A stretch of DNA of 39,877 nucleotides from Planctomycetaceae bacterium (GCA_005789975.1 SXWC01000023.1:1-39877), one strand, 5' to 3'; positions 1 to 7,424 are shown, counted from the first letter of the stretch. The notes: a model not told the origin generated them from the letters alone. Numbers and translations are program-made.

Positions 1-1
1 C

Positions 2-235
2 GCGCGGGCCCTGGCCATGCGGCCGCGGGTGATGCTCTTCGACGAGCCGACCAGCGCCCTCGATCCGACGATGACGGCCGAGGTGCTCGACGTGATCGTG
101 GACCTCGCGAAGGCGGGGCAGACGATGGTGGTGGTGACCCACGACCACTCGTTCGCGAAGCGGGCGGCCACGTGGGTCGTGGAACTCGCCGCAGGAAAAG
201 TCGCCCGCCAGGGCACGGCCGCCGAGTTGCTCTGA
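2..235 (+). CDS. ABC transporter ATP-binding protein, C-terminal part (5' truncated by window edge)
   Basis: The reading frame is open from the first base and ends at TGA 233-235, so about 77 C-terminal residues are visible. They hold the tail of the region after the ABC signature (ARALAMRP), Walker B (VMLFDEP), the D-loop (SALDP) and the H-loop histidine in VVVTHDHSF. This order is diagnostic of an ABC transporter nucleotide-binding domain, which hydrolyses ATP on the inner face of the membrane. The wording of the Walker B/D-loop segment is most like the polar amino acid (GlnQ/HisP) uptake group, but the substrate cannot be read from this fragment. The family assignment is secure; the N-terminus, Walker A and partner permease lie outside the window. 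Confidence 0.9.
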   Translation, partial: ARALAMRPRVMLFDEPTSALDPTMTAEVLDVIVDLAKAGQTMVVVTHDHSFAKRAATWVVELAAGKVARQGTAAELL

Positions 236-296
236 CGCTCCCGCGCCGTGGAAGCCGACCGGCGGTGCGGCCGCGGGTGCGAAGGCCAAAGGAACG

Positions 297-332
297 AAAA
301 AACTCCGCCCGGGGGTTTCCCCCCGGGCGGAG
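297..332 (-). terminator. Rho-independent terminator of the Cys-rich gene
   Basis: A perfect 13-bp GC-rich stem (303-315 with 320-332) closes a four-base loop. Read on the minus strand it is followed directly by six T residues (297-302). It lies 54 bases downstream of the minus-strand stop codon at 386-388. The stem may also stop transcripts of the converging ABC gene, but the U-tract exists only for the minus strand. Confidence 0.85.
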
Positions 333-385
333 CTCACTGGCCGAAGTCGGGCAACAGATCTCCGTTCGACCTATTGACCGTCATC

Positions 386-1177
386 TCACTTGCTGGCGAC
401 CGTCCGGGCCGTCTTCACCGACGCCGAAGCATCGGGGGTCGGCTCAGCAGCCGGGGCACAGCCCGCACCGCAGGCCGGCTCGGCACCGCACGCCGGCTCG
501 CAGCAGCCGTTGCCGGCCGAGCAGTCGGGCTCACCACCGCAGCAGCTGGTGCCGCAGCAGCTCTTGCGAGCGTGCTTGGCCTTCAGGGCAGCGATCAGGT
601 CGCGGAGCACATGCTTGTGAGCCTTCCGCCCACCGCAGCACGAAGCCGCACCACAGCTGGGCTCGCAGCAGCCAGCACCGGCGTCGCAGGCCGGCTCGCA
701 GCAGCCGTTGCCGGCGTCGCAAGCGGGCTCAGCGCAACCATTGCCAGCACCGCAAGCCGGCTCGCAGCAGCCGTTGCCAGCGTCGCACGCCGGCTCGCAG
801 CAGCTCGTGCCGCAGCAGCTGTGCTTCCGCTTGCACTTCGCGAACAGACCCTTGATGCCCCCGAACAGGTCGTGCTTCTTCCGCATGCCGCAGCACGAAG
901 AACCGGCACCACAGCTCGGCTCGCAGCAGCCAGCACCGGCGTCGCAGGCCGGTTCCGCACAGCCGTTGCCGGCTCCGCAGGCGGGCTCCGCACAGCCATT
1001 GCCATTGCCGGCGTCGCAGCCGGGCTCGCAGCAGCCATTGCCGGCATCGCAGCCGGGCTCACAGCACGAAGCACAGCCCTTGTGGCCGAGCATCCTGTCA
1101 AGGAGCTCGAAACCGAAGGACTGGCTACAAACGGTGACGCCGAGAACCAGCGCACCGAGATACATCATACGCTTCAT
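386..1177 (-). CDS. Secreted cysteine-rich repeat protein
   Basis: A 263-residue protein with a signal peptide (residues 1 to about 22, cleavage near SQSFG) and about 45 cysteines in the mature part. From residue 35 it is built of 10-13 residue units of the form C-C/A-E-P-x-C-D/G-A-G-N-G, around a dozen copies. The units form two blocks, each linked to a short Lys/His-rich segment (about 98-118 and 192-215) that ends in CCGTSCC, so a larger module has been duplicated. The start at 1177 is chosen because AAAGGAGAT lies just upstream and a signal peptide follows; the frame stays open further upstream without sense. Low-complexity Cys-Pro proteins of this kind occur in planctomycetes. A role as a disulfide-linked wall or matrix protein, or in metal binding, is possible. 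No function is known to me. Confidence 0.8.
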   Translation of the reverse strand: MKRMMYLGALVLGVTVCSQSFGFELLDRMLGHKGCASCCEPGCDAGNGCCEPGCDAGNGNGCAEPACGAGNGCAEPACDAGAGCCEPSCGAGSSCCGMRKKHDLFGGIKGLFAKCKRKHSCCGTSCCEPACDAGNGCCEPACGAGNGCAEPACDAGNGCCEPACDAGAGCCEPSCGAASCCGGRKAHKHVLRDLIAALKAKHARKSCCGTSCCGGEPDCSAGNGCCEPACGAEPACGAGCAPAAEPTPDASASVKTARTVASK

Positions 1178-1602
1178 CGAGCCACATCTCCTTTGCTTGT
1201 GAATCACCGGTGTGCTCGTCCCGCTTGCGACGCTGTCACCCCGAGGTTGTGATCCACGAACTTTCCGCGACAGGCCTGTCGAGCCATTCCGTGACTCGAG
1301 TGATCGCAGGTTGCTGCCGCCCCCTGGTTGCCCGACGGGCACAGTGATGCCCCGGGGGACAAGTGGGCTATCGGCGGCCGAAGCGAAGGGGCTTGAACCA
1401 CTCCCAAGTTTTTTGAACACAGGCACTTGCGCCTGCGTGTCGCGGTGAGAATGACGCGTGTGCCGGGTGCGCAAAGCCTGCGCTCGCGGGCCGCGCGACC
1501 GTCACGTTTTCACGGCAGGGTCATCCACAACCGGCAAGGTTTGCCACCACGCAGGGCGGCGTTGGAAAACCCTGCGGCCCAGGGGTGGGTCGGTCGGTTC
1601 TG
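1178..1602. other. Non-coding leader region, Cys-rich gene to riboswitch promoter
   Basis: About 425 bases without a convincing gene. The stretch next to 1177 must hold the minus-strand promoter of the Cys-rich gene, but I cannot pick convincing -10 and -35 boxes. A small hairpin (1420-1441, CAGGC/GCCTG core) and a minus-strand stretch at 1381-1410 that looks like a decayed tRNA T-arm are the only structures seen. Neither is strong enough to name. Confidence 0.5.
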
Positions 1603-1630
1603 TTGACAGCCTCCGCCCGATCCTTACACT
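1603..1630 (+). promoter_or_regulatory. Sigma70-type promoter of the cobalamin riboswitch transcript
   Basis: A perfect -35 box TTGACA (1603-1608) is followed after 16 bases by TACACT (1625-1630), which matches four of six positions of the -10 consensus. The expected start site near 1637 falls just before the first stem of the cobalamin riboswitch, so the spacing fits. It is the best promoter match in the window. Confidence 0.7.
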
Positions 1631-1639
1631 CCACCCAGA

Positions 1640-1820
1640 CTCTGGTGGCCGGCGGCGCGAATGCTCGCGCGGACGGCAAACAGGGAACTCCGGTGCGAAT
1701 CCGGGACGGCCCCGCCGCTGTGACCAAGCGTCGAGGCCGGCTGTTTCGAGCCATTGCCGGCTGTGCCGGCGAGAAGGCATGCAGCCGGCCGAGCTTGGAA
1801 GTCAGAAGACCTACCAGGTG
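1640..1820 (+). promoter_or_regulatory. Cobalamin (adenosylcobalamin-class) riboswitch
   Basis: The conserved blocks of the cobalamin element appear in order. The core begins with GGGAACTCCGGTGCGAATCC (1683-1702), followed by the CCCCGCCGCTGTGA block (1710-1723). The B12 box reads AAGTCAGAAGACCTACC (1799-1815). Closing stem P1 pairs CTGGT (1642-1646) with ACCAG (1813-1817). ACCAAGC (1723-1729) pairs with GCTTGG (1792-1797), and a perfect 9-bp peripheral stem joins 1736-1744 to 1781-1789, with a GAGCCATTG segment inside. The element binds cobamide cofactor and normally represses uptake or synthesis genes. Here it precedes a prepilin-like gene and a DUF4465/PEP-CTERM gene. The family call is firm; the exact ligand subtype is not determined. 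Confidence 0.93.
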
Positions 1821-1920
1821 TCATGGGTTCGTCAGACCGCGAGGGCGGGATGGCGGGCACGGCCGCTTCGGCTGCCGTTCTGCACGTCTTCGACCAAACA
1901 CGCTCACTCGTCTGACCGCC

Positions 1921-1980
1921 GCGGTTGCGCAGGGGATGTTCCTGCGCGGTCGCCGGCCGCAGGCCATGAGTCGCCTGCGG
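1921..1980 (+). promoter_or_regulatory. Candidate riboswitch expression platform: two interchangeable hairpins
   Basis: GCGCAGG (1927-1933) pairs with CCTGCGC (1941-1947), and CCGCAGGC (1957-1964) pairs with GCCTGCGG (1973-1980). Both stems share the core CGCAGG/CCTGCG, so the first strand could instead pair with the last one and open the inner pair. The second hairpin ends ten bases before the ATG at 1991, where no Shine-Dalgarno sequence is seen. There is no U-tract, so control of translation start or Rho access is more likely than intrinsic termination. The base pairing is seen; the switching role is inferred. Confidence 0.45.
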
Positions 1981-1990
1981 CTGCGCTGTC

Positions 1991-2821
1991 ATGCACACGA
2001 CCTTTTCATCGTTCGAGCGGTTGCCTGGTCGCCGGGCGATGACGCTCGTGGAGTTGCTCGTGGTTGTGGCGGTCATCGCGGCCCTGATCGCGATGCTGCT
2101 GCCCGCCGCGCAATCGGCCCGCGAAGCGGCCCGGAGGCTGTCGTGCCTCAACAACCTCCGGCAGGTGGGCTGCGCGCTGCACGGCCACCTGCTCGCGCGG
2201 CGGGCCTTTCCGGTGGGATGCACCGAGTGGCGGCCCCCGGGCAAGTCGGGGACCGAGCGTTGCCTGGCATGGAACGCCCGGATTCTCTCCTGGCTCGAGC
2301 AGCAGTCGCTCGCCGACACGATCGATTTCGCCAAGGCCTTCGATCATCCTGACAACGCCGTCGCCGCGGGCCTGCCGCTGCCGGTTTTTTTGTGCGCCTC
2401 GGCCAACAGGCCCTCGAACCTCGTGGGTGGCATGGGCCGCAGCGACTACGGCGGCTTGACCGGCGAGCGGATCAGGTCGCCGAACAACCCCGAGAAGGGA
2501 GTGCTGGTCCACGACCGGGGTTTCGCCGAGCGGGAGATCAGCGATGGGCTCTCTGCCACGGTGTTCGTCGGCGAGTGCTCCGCCGGCGCCTGGGCCGACG
2601 GCCAGTGGATCAACGGGCGAAATCTCTTCGACCAGGCGTATGCCGTCAACTGGCCCACCTGGGAGGACGAACTCCGCAGCCGACACCCCGGCGGCGCCCA
2701 CGCGCTCTTCGGCGACGGCGCCGTGCGACTCATCGCCGACGAAACCCACCCCCGCGTCCTTGCCGCCGCCTGCACGAGAGCCGGCGGCGAGTCGCTTCCC
2801 CCAGCAGGAGTGCTCCCATGA
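1991..2821 (+). CDS. DUF1559-type prepilin-like protein under B12 riboswitch
   Basis: A 276-residue protein with a type IV prepilin N-terminus: a 16-residue basic leader ending in GRRA, then MTLVELL with Glu at mature position 5 and a hydrophobic helix to about residue 37. Near the C-terminus it has the H-X9-DG signature (HPGGAHALFGDG) of the large planctomycete DUF1559 family. Such proteins are expected to be cut by PilD-type peptidase and assembled in, or held at, the cytoplasmic membrane. The ATG at 1991 is preferred over 2039 because only it supplies the leader peptide. The stop overlaps the next start (ATGA), so translation is probably coupled to the DUF4465 gene. It is the first gene behind the cobalamin riboswitch, which is unusual for this family. 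Its function is unknown. Confidence 0.85.
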   Translation: MHTTFSSFERLPGRRAMTLVELLVVVAVIAALIAMLLPAAQSAREAARRLSCLNNLRQVGCALHGHLLARRAFPVGCTEWRPPGKSGTERCLAWNARILSWLEQQSLADTIDFAKAFDHPDNAVAAGLPLPVFLCASANRPSNLVGGMGRSDYGGLTGERIRSPNNPEKGVLVHDRGFAEREISDGLSATVFVGECSAGAWADGQWINGRNLFDQAYAVNWPTWEDELRSRHPGGAHALFGDGAVRLIADETHPRVLAAACTRAGGESLPPAGVLP

Positions 2822-3663
2822 AGGTCATGTGCCGTCGCGCCGCGTTTCTCGTGTCGGTGATGGGCCTTTGCCTGCCATCGTCGGTCGGCCGGGCCGACGT
2901 CGTCGATTTCCAGGATCTCACGGTGCCCGCCGGGGGCTCTTTCGATGGCAACCCCGGCAACCTGTCGCCCGGCCAGTCGGTGAACACTGCGTGGGTGTCG
3001 GGAAGCGTCGCCTTCTCCAACACCTTCGGCATCGACAACTACGGCGGCTTCAACTACGAGTGGTGGCAGGGCTTCTCCTACTCCAACGTCGTCAACACGA
3101 CCGACGCCACCTTCGGGAACCAATACGCCTCGTATCCCGGTGGCGGCTACCAGTCGACCACCTATGCCGTTCCTCACACGGAGTACGACAACTACCAGCC
3201 CACGGTGACGCTGCCCGGGCCGGCGACCGTATCCGGGTTCCGGATCGCCAACACCACCTACACCGCGCTGACGCTGCGCGACGGCGACCAGTACGGGTTC
3301 GCGGCGCCGCTGCCACCGGGCGGCTGGTACGCCACCACGGCGATCGGCAAGCTGGGCGGCACGACCACCGGCTCGGCCACGTTTTACCTGGCCGACCTCC
3401 GCACCGGCAGTTCACCGGGGATCATCGCGACGTGGCAGTGGTTCGACCTCTCGTCGCTCGGCACCGTCGATCGGATCGATTTCGAGTTCAGCGGGTCGGA
3501 CATGGGAGCCTTCGGCCTCAACACGCCCCGCTACTTCGCCCTCGATGATCTCACCTTTTCCGCCGTGCCCGAGCCGGCGACGGCCGCCGCGGTCGGGTTG
3601 GCCGCGATCGCCGCGATGGCCCTCCGTGGCCGGTACGTGCGGAGCCGCCGCCGCGATGCGTGA
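2818..3663 (+). CDS. DUF4465 domain protein with PEP-CTERM anchor
   Basis: A 281-residue exported protein. Residues 1-26 form a signal peptide. Residues 28 to about 249 match the DUF4465 pattern as I know it: an N-terminal VDFQDL, then WWQGFSYSN, FGNQYASY, TTYAV, ATVSGFRIANTTY, a FYLADLR strand and a closing NTPRYFALDDL. Residues 250-281 are a PEP-CTERM tail: VPEPAT, a hydrophobic stretch and a final Arg cluster, which is normally processed by an exosortase and ties export to the cell surface. AGGAG at 2806-2810 sets the start. To my recollection, DUF4465 lipoproteins occur in Bacteroidota B12 regulons and a related class (BtuH) binds cobamides; I could not verify this. With the riboswitch upstream, a surface cobamide-binding role is the best hypothesis. 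No TonB receptor is nearby. Confidence 0.88.
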   Translation: MKVMCRRAAFLVSVMGLCLPSSVGRADVVDFQDLTVPAGGSFDGNPGNLSPGQSVNTAWVSGSVAFSNTFGIDNYGGFNYEWWQGFSYSNVVNTTDATFGNQYASYPGGGYQSTTYAVPHTEYDNYQPTVTLPGPATVSGFRIANTTYTALTLRDGDQYGFAAPLPPGGWYATTAIGKLGGTTTGSATFYLADLRTGSSPGIIATWQWFDLSSLGTVDRIDFEFSGSDMGAFGLNTPRYFALDDLTFSAVPEPATAAAVGLAAIAAMALRGRYVRSRRRDA

Positions 3664-3679
3664 CCGCGACGGGCGGACG

Positions 3680-4492
3680 ATGGAGCAGACCCGCGCGATC
3701 GAGCACAACCGCCGCGCCTGGGATCGGCTGGCGGCGGGGGGAACGGCCTTCGCACGTCCCGCCACCGACGAGGCTTTCGTCGAGCCGCGTGGCTGGGTCG
3801 GCGGTGGCGGCACGGCGACGCGGCCCTGGATTCCGGCGCGGCTCGACGGGCTCGAGGTGCTCTGCCTCGCCGCCGGTGGAGGCAAGCACGGCCCGCTCTA
3901 CGCGGCAGCGGGGGCCCGGGTCACGGTCGTCGATGTCTCGCCCGCGATGCTCGCCCTGGATCGGGCCGTGGCCCGTGAGCGGCGGATCGATCTGGCCATC
4001 GTCGAAGGCTCGATGGACGACCTCTCGATGTTCGCAAGTGCACGATTCGATCTCGTGATCCACCCGGTGAGCACCTGCTACCTCCCCGATGTCGCGACCG
4101 TGTTCCGGGAGGTGGCGCGGGTGACGCAGGCCGGCGGGCTCTATGTGAGCCAGCACAAATCGCCGGCGAGCCTGCAGGCCTCGCTCCAGCCGGCCGCCGG
4201 CGGCCGCTACGAGTTGGAGCATCCGCAGCGGGGCGATTCGCCGCTGCCCCCCGCGGCACCCTCTCGGCTCCGGGAGGCGGGCGCGCTGGAGTTCCTCCAC
4301 TCGCTCGCGGCCCTGTGCGGCGGCATCTGCGCCGCGGGCTTCGTGATCGAGGACGTCGGCGAACCCGATCATGCACAGCCGGGGGCCGCAGTCGGCACGT
4401 TCGCCCACCGGGCGGCATTCATCCCGCCCTACCTCCGGATTCTCGCCCGCCGTCGAGCCGCTACGGGGCCGCGGAAAGTGCTGGTAGAGTAG
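3680..4492 (+). CDS. Class I SAM-dependent methyltransferase
   Basis: A 270-residue cytosolic protein with a Rossmann-type methyltransferase fold. It opens with a helix AIEHNRRAWDRLA common in this group. The SAM-binding motif I is VLCLAAGGGKHG at about residue 57, the acidic end of strand 2 is VTVVDVSP, and motif IV lies around RFDLVIHPVSTCYL. The substrate is not evident. The chosen start gives the usual N-terminus; an ATG at 3656, overlapping the stop of the PEP-CTERM gene, would add eight residues. It follows the DUF4465 gene within 17 bases, so co-transcription from the riboswitch promoter is likely. A role in corrinoid metabolism cannot be claimed from the sequence. Confidence 0.8.
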   Translation: MEQTRAIEHNRRAWDRLAAGGTAFARPATDEAFVEPRGWVGGGGTATRPWIPARLDGLEVLCLAAGGGKHGPLYAAAGARVTVVDVSPAMLALDRAVARERRIDLAIVEGSMDDLSMFASARFDLVIHPVSTCYLPDVATVFREVARVTQAGGLYVSQHKSPASLQASLQPAAGGRYELEHPQRGDSPLPPAAPSRLREAGALEFLHSLAALCGGICAAGFVIEDVGEPDHAQPGAAVGTFAHRAAFIPPYLRILARRRAATGPRKVLVE

Positions 4493-4506
4493 TGCCGGAG
4501 GCCACC

Positions 4507-4794
4507 ATGATCTGCCTGACGATTCTGCTCACCGCCAAGGATCCGGCCGACGTGCCGAAGATCCGAGATCTGCTCGTGCAGGCCATGCACAAGAGCCGGG
4601 CCGAGCCCGGCTGTCTGCGGTTCGACGTCTACCACTCCTCGGCCGAATCCCGCCGGTTCACGCTCGTCGAACACTGGGCCTCCCAGGAGGCGATCGAGGC
4701 CCACCGGCTCGCGGAGGCCTACGCCACGATCTACAAGCCCCAGGTCATGCCCCTGGTCGATCGCGAGGGGCATCCATCCACGCTCCTCGGTTGA
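4507..4794 (+). CDS. Antibiotic biosynthesis monooxygenase (ABM) domain protein
   Basis: A 95-residue protein that is a single ABM-type ferredoxin-like barrel. It starts with the strand MICLTILLTAK and carries the typical block SRAEPGCLRFDVYHS, then FTLVEHWASQEAIEAH. Members act as small cofactor-free oxygenases or as quinone- or heme-handling proteins, usually as dimers in the cytoplasm; the substrate here is unknown. GGAGG (4497-4501) lies six bases before the ATG, which decides the start. It sits 14 bases behind the methyltransferase and 24 before the amidotransferase, within the same compact run. Confidence 0.82.
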   Translation: MICLTILLTAKDPADVPKIRDLLVQAMHKSRAEPGCLRFDVYHSSAESRRFTLVEHWASQEAIEAHRLAEAYATIYKPQVMPLVDREGHPSTLLG

Positions 4795-4818
4795 GGCGGC
4801 GAAACGCGTGTCCCATCC

Positions 4819-5415
4819 ATGATCCTGCTCATCGACACCTACGACTCGTTCACCTGGAACCTCGTGCAGCGTTTCGGGGAGATCGCGCCGGGCATCCCCG
4901 TCGAGGTGCATCGCAACGATCGGATCACGGGCGACGAGATCGCCGCCAAGCGGCCGAGCCATCTCGTGATCTCGCCCGGGCCGTGCACCCCGGACGAGGC
5001 GGGCATCTCCTGCGACGTCGTGCGGCTGTTCGCGGGACGGCTGCCGAGTCTCGGGGTCTGCCTCGGCCACCAGTCGCTCGGCCAGGTCTTCGGCGGCACG
5101 ATCGTGCGGGCGAAGCAACTCATGCACGGCAAGGTCGATCGGATCGAGCACACGGGCAAGGGGCTCTTCGCGGGTCTGCCATCGCCGATCGAGGCCACGC
5201 GATACCACAGCCTCGTGATCGATCCGCCCACGCTGCCCGGGGAATTCGAGGTCGATGCCTGGGCCGCCGCGCCCGATGGCTCCCGCGAAATCATGGCGAT
5301 CCACCACAAGACGCTGCCCGTTTTCGGCGTGCAGTTCCATCCCGAGAGTTTTCTCACGCCGGCCGGCTACGACCTCCTGCGGGCGTTTCTGCGGAGTGGC
5401 ACCCCGGCGGCGTGA
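4819..5415 (+). CDS. pabA: Glutamine amidotransferase, PabA/TrpG type
   Basis: A 198-residue class I glutamine amidotransferase, the usual length for PabA or TrpG. The N-terminal LLIDTYDSFTWNL, the oxyanion segment ISPGPCTPDEAG, the nucleophile C81 in GVCLGHQ, and H174/E176 in VQFHPES complete the triad. It would supply ammonia from glutamine to a chorismate-using partner, giving 4-amino-4-deoxychorismate (folate) or anthranilate (tryptophan). No PabB/TrpE subunit lies in the window, and trpC is about 20 kb away, so the choice between the two is open; some bacteria use one subunit for both. It is followed after eight bases by moeA. Confidence 0.88.
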   Translation: MILLIDTYDSFTWNLVQRFGEIAPGIPVEVHRNDRITGDEIAAKRPSHLVISPGPCTPDEAGISCDVVRLFAGRLPSLGVCLGHQSLGQVFGGTIVRAKQLMHGKVDRIEHTGKGLFAGLPSPIEATRYHSLVIDPPTLPGEFEVDAWAAAPDGSREIMAIHHKTLPVFGVQFHPESFLTPAGYDLLRAFLRSGTPAA

Positions 5416-5423
5416 CGGGCGAC

Positions 5424-6698
5424 ATGATCGATCTCGACAAGGCCCTCGAACTTCTGGAACGCACGGCGACGCCGCTGCCCGCGCGGCGTCAACGGCTCCT
5501 CGAGGCGGTCGGCCAGAGGCTCGCTGCGCCGGTGGTCTCCGATGTCGATTCGCCCCCGTGGGACCGGGCGATGATGGACGGCTTTGCGGTGCGTTCGGGG
5601 GACCTCGCCGATCGGGGCGGCGCCCCCGTGGAACTCGACGTGATCGTCGATCTCGCCGCTGGCGACGTCACCACGCTGGCGGTCGCCGCCGGTACGTGTG
5701 CGCGGATCATGACCGGCGCTCCGGTTCCGCCGGGCGCCGACGCCGTGGTTCCGATCGAGGCGGCGGTCGATGGCACGGCACACGTGCATGCGGGTGGCCG
5801 CGTGCGGCTGCACGAGCCGAGGTTCCGTCCGGGGCAGCATGTGGCCCGCCGTGCCGCCGCATTTCGGGCGGGGCAGGAGATCCTGCCCGCAGGCGCGATC
5901 CTCACCGCGGCGGGTGTGGGCCTGGCGGCCGAAGCCGGGGCCACTCACGTGCTCGCCCCCCCGCGGCCGCGGGTCGCGATTCTCTCGACGGGCAGCGAGC
6001 TGGTGCCGCCCGACGTCGTGCCCGCGCACGGCCACACCCGCAACTCGAACGGCCCGATGCTCGCGGCCGCCGTCGCGTCGCTCGCCGCCGAGCCGATCCC
6101 GCTCGGCATCGCCGCCGACCGGCCCGAGGCGATCCGGGCCGCCGTGGCGCAGGGTATCGCTGCCGACGTCCTGATCCTCTCCGGTGGCGTCTCTGCCGGC
6201 GACCTCGATCTCGTCCCCGCGATCCTCGCGGCCTGCGGCGTCGAGCAGGTGTTTCACAAAGTCAGGCTCAAACCGGGCAAGCCCGTCTGGTTCGGCCGCC
6301 TCGACAGGGGCCTCGGCCAATCGCCCACGCTCGTCTTCGGGCTCCCGGGCAATCCCGCCAGCAGCCTTGTCTGCTTCGAGCTCTTCGTGCGGCCAGCGGT
6401 GGCGATCCTCGCCGGCCGTCCGCGGGACGCCTGGCATCTGCCGCGGTGCCGTGGGGTGTTGACCGCGGGGGCGAAGGCCGCGGCCGATCGGCCCGTCTAC
6501 CTGCCGTGCCGGATCGGGCGGTCCGGCGACCGGCTCGACGTGACGCCCCTGCCGTGGACGGGCTCGTCCGATCTCGTCGGCCTCGCCACGGCCGACGGCC
6601 TGCTGGCCCTGCCGGCAGGGGGCACGGCCGACGCGGGTTGTGGCGTCGAGATCCTGCTCATGGAGGGGGGCGGCCGCACCGCGGCCCCGAGATCATGA
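5424..6698 (+). CDS. moeA: Molybdopterin molybdenumtransferase MoeA
   Basis: A 424-residue protein of full family length. MoeA inserts molybdenum into adenylylated molybdopterin in the last step of molybdenum cofactor synthesis. Visible signatures are WDRAMMDGFAVR near residue 50, VPIEAA in the second domain, STGSELV before a P/N-rich loop (RNSNGP), GGVSAGDLDLV near 254, KPGKPVWFG, and GLPGNPASS. The ATG at 5424 is taken; a GTG at 5412 overlapping the previous stop is possible. The last codons overlap the sulfotransferase start (ATGA). No other molybdenum cofactor genes are near, so its place in this run may be chance. Confidence 0.93.
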   Translation: MIDLDKALELLERTATPLPARRQRLLEAVGQRLAAPVVSDVDSPPWDRAMMDGFAVRSGDLADRGGAPVELDVIVDLAAGDVTTLAVAAGTCARIMTGAPVPPGADAVVPIEAAVDGTAHVHAGGRVRLHEPRFRPGQHVARRAAAFRAGQEILPAGAILTAAGVGLAAEAGATHVLAPPRPRVAILSTGSELVPPDVVPAHGHTRNSNGPMLAAAVASLAAEPIPLGIAADRPEAIRAAVAQGIAADVLILSGGVSAGDLDLVPAILAACGVEQVFHKVRLKPGKPVWFGRLDRGLGQSPTLVFGLPGNPASSLVCFELFVRPAVAILAGRPRDAWHLPRCRGVLTAGAKAAADRPVYLPCRIGRSGDRLDVTPLPWTGSSDLVGLATADGLLALPAGGTADAGCGVEILLMEGGGRTAAPRS

Positions 6699-7417
6699 CG
6701 CCGCCCGCCCCGCACACGATCCTGGCCTCGTTTCCCAAGGCGGGCAGCACATGGGTGCGGTTCATCATCGCGAACCTCTTCAACACGCTCGCCCCCGAGG
6801 TGGAAGCGGTCGACTTCCACAATATCCACGAGATCGTGCCGGAACTCGGCCGGCCCGATGGCCGGCGGCTGTTCGGCGGCATGCCGGCGGTCTGGAAGAC
6901 GCACGACGAGTGGCGGAAGGGATTCGACCGCGTCGTCCTCGTGGTGCGGAATCCCTGGGACACCCTGTCTTCCTTTCATCACTACATCAACGGCGAGTGG
7001 GGAAAGCCCGCAACCCTCGAGAGCGTGGTCACCAGCGGCAGGCACGGTGCCGCGGCGGTCGTGCATCACGCGGCGTCGTATTTCAGCCGCTGCCCGGACC
7101 TCCTCCTGCTCACCTACGAGGAACTGCACGCCCGCCCGCGGGATGAGGTGGCGCGACTCGCCGGCTTTCTCGGACTCGAACCGACCGCAGACCAGTTGCG
7201 TGCGGCGATCGAAGGCTCGTCGTTCGATGCGATGCGGACCAGCGAGGTCGAGAAGGGCCGCAGGTACGGCGGCAGCGGCTTCCGCTTCATGCGGGAGGGG
7301 GCCGTCGGGGCGGGCTTCACGGCCATCTCGGCCGAGCCCGCACTCGACAGGCATGTGCGGCGCGAGCTGGCGAAGTGTCCGCGGCTCCACGGGCTCTATG
7401 GCGAGTTCCCCGCCTGA
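6695..7417 (+). CDS. Sulfotransferase domain protein
   Basis: A 240-residue cytosolic sulfotransferase of the PAPS-dependent type. The 5'-phosphosulfate loop is SFPKAGSTWVR (12-22) and the 3'-phosphate-binding segment is VVRNPWDTLSSF (about 83-94). A late segment GFRFMREGAVGAG resembles the C-terminal PAPS-binding loop of the family. The acceptor is unknown; planctomycetes carry many sulfatases and make sulfated products. An adenylylsulfate kinase (37209-37898) is present far away and could provide PAPS. The ATG overlaps the moeA stop, indicating coupled translation. The gene ends seven bases before a converging gene, so there is no room for a separate terminator. Confidence 0.9.
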   Translation: MTPPAPHTILASFPKAGSTWVRFIIANLFNTLAPEVEAVDFHNIHEIVPELGRPDGRRLFGGMPAVWKTHDEWRKGFDRVVLVVRNPWDTLSSFHHYINGEWGKPATLESVVTSGRHGAAAVVHHAASYFSRCPDLLLLTYEELHARPRDEVARLAGFLGLEPTADQLRAAIEGSSFDAMRTSEVEKGRRYGGSGFRFMREGAVGAGFTAISAEPALDRHVRRELAKCPRLHGLYGEFPA

Positions 7418-7424
7418 CCGCCGC

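Noticed and set aside
386..1252. Plus-strand and other-frame readings of the Cys-rich repeat region as Ala- or Gln-rich genes
   Set aside because: Repeats produce open frames on both strands; only the minus-strand frame from 1177 has a signal peptide, ribosome-binding site and terminator.
1381..1410. Minus-strand stretch like the T-arm and 3' end of a tRNA
   Set aside because: No acceptor stem, anticodon arm or 5' half could be folded with it; one pair of the T-stem fails, so it is at most a remnant.
1420..1441. Hairpin as a possible terminator in front of the riboswitch promoter
   Set aside because: Neither strand has a T-run after the stem and no gene ends there.
1178..1474. N-terminal extension of the Cys-rich protein to 1474
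   Set aside because: The ribosome-binding site and signal peptide fix the start at 1177; the extension has no coding features.
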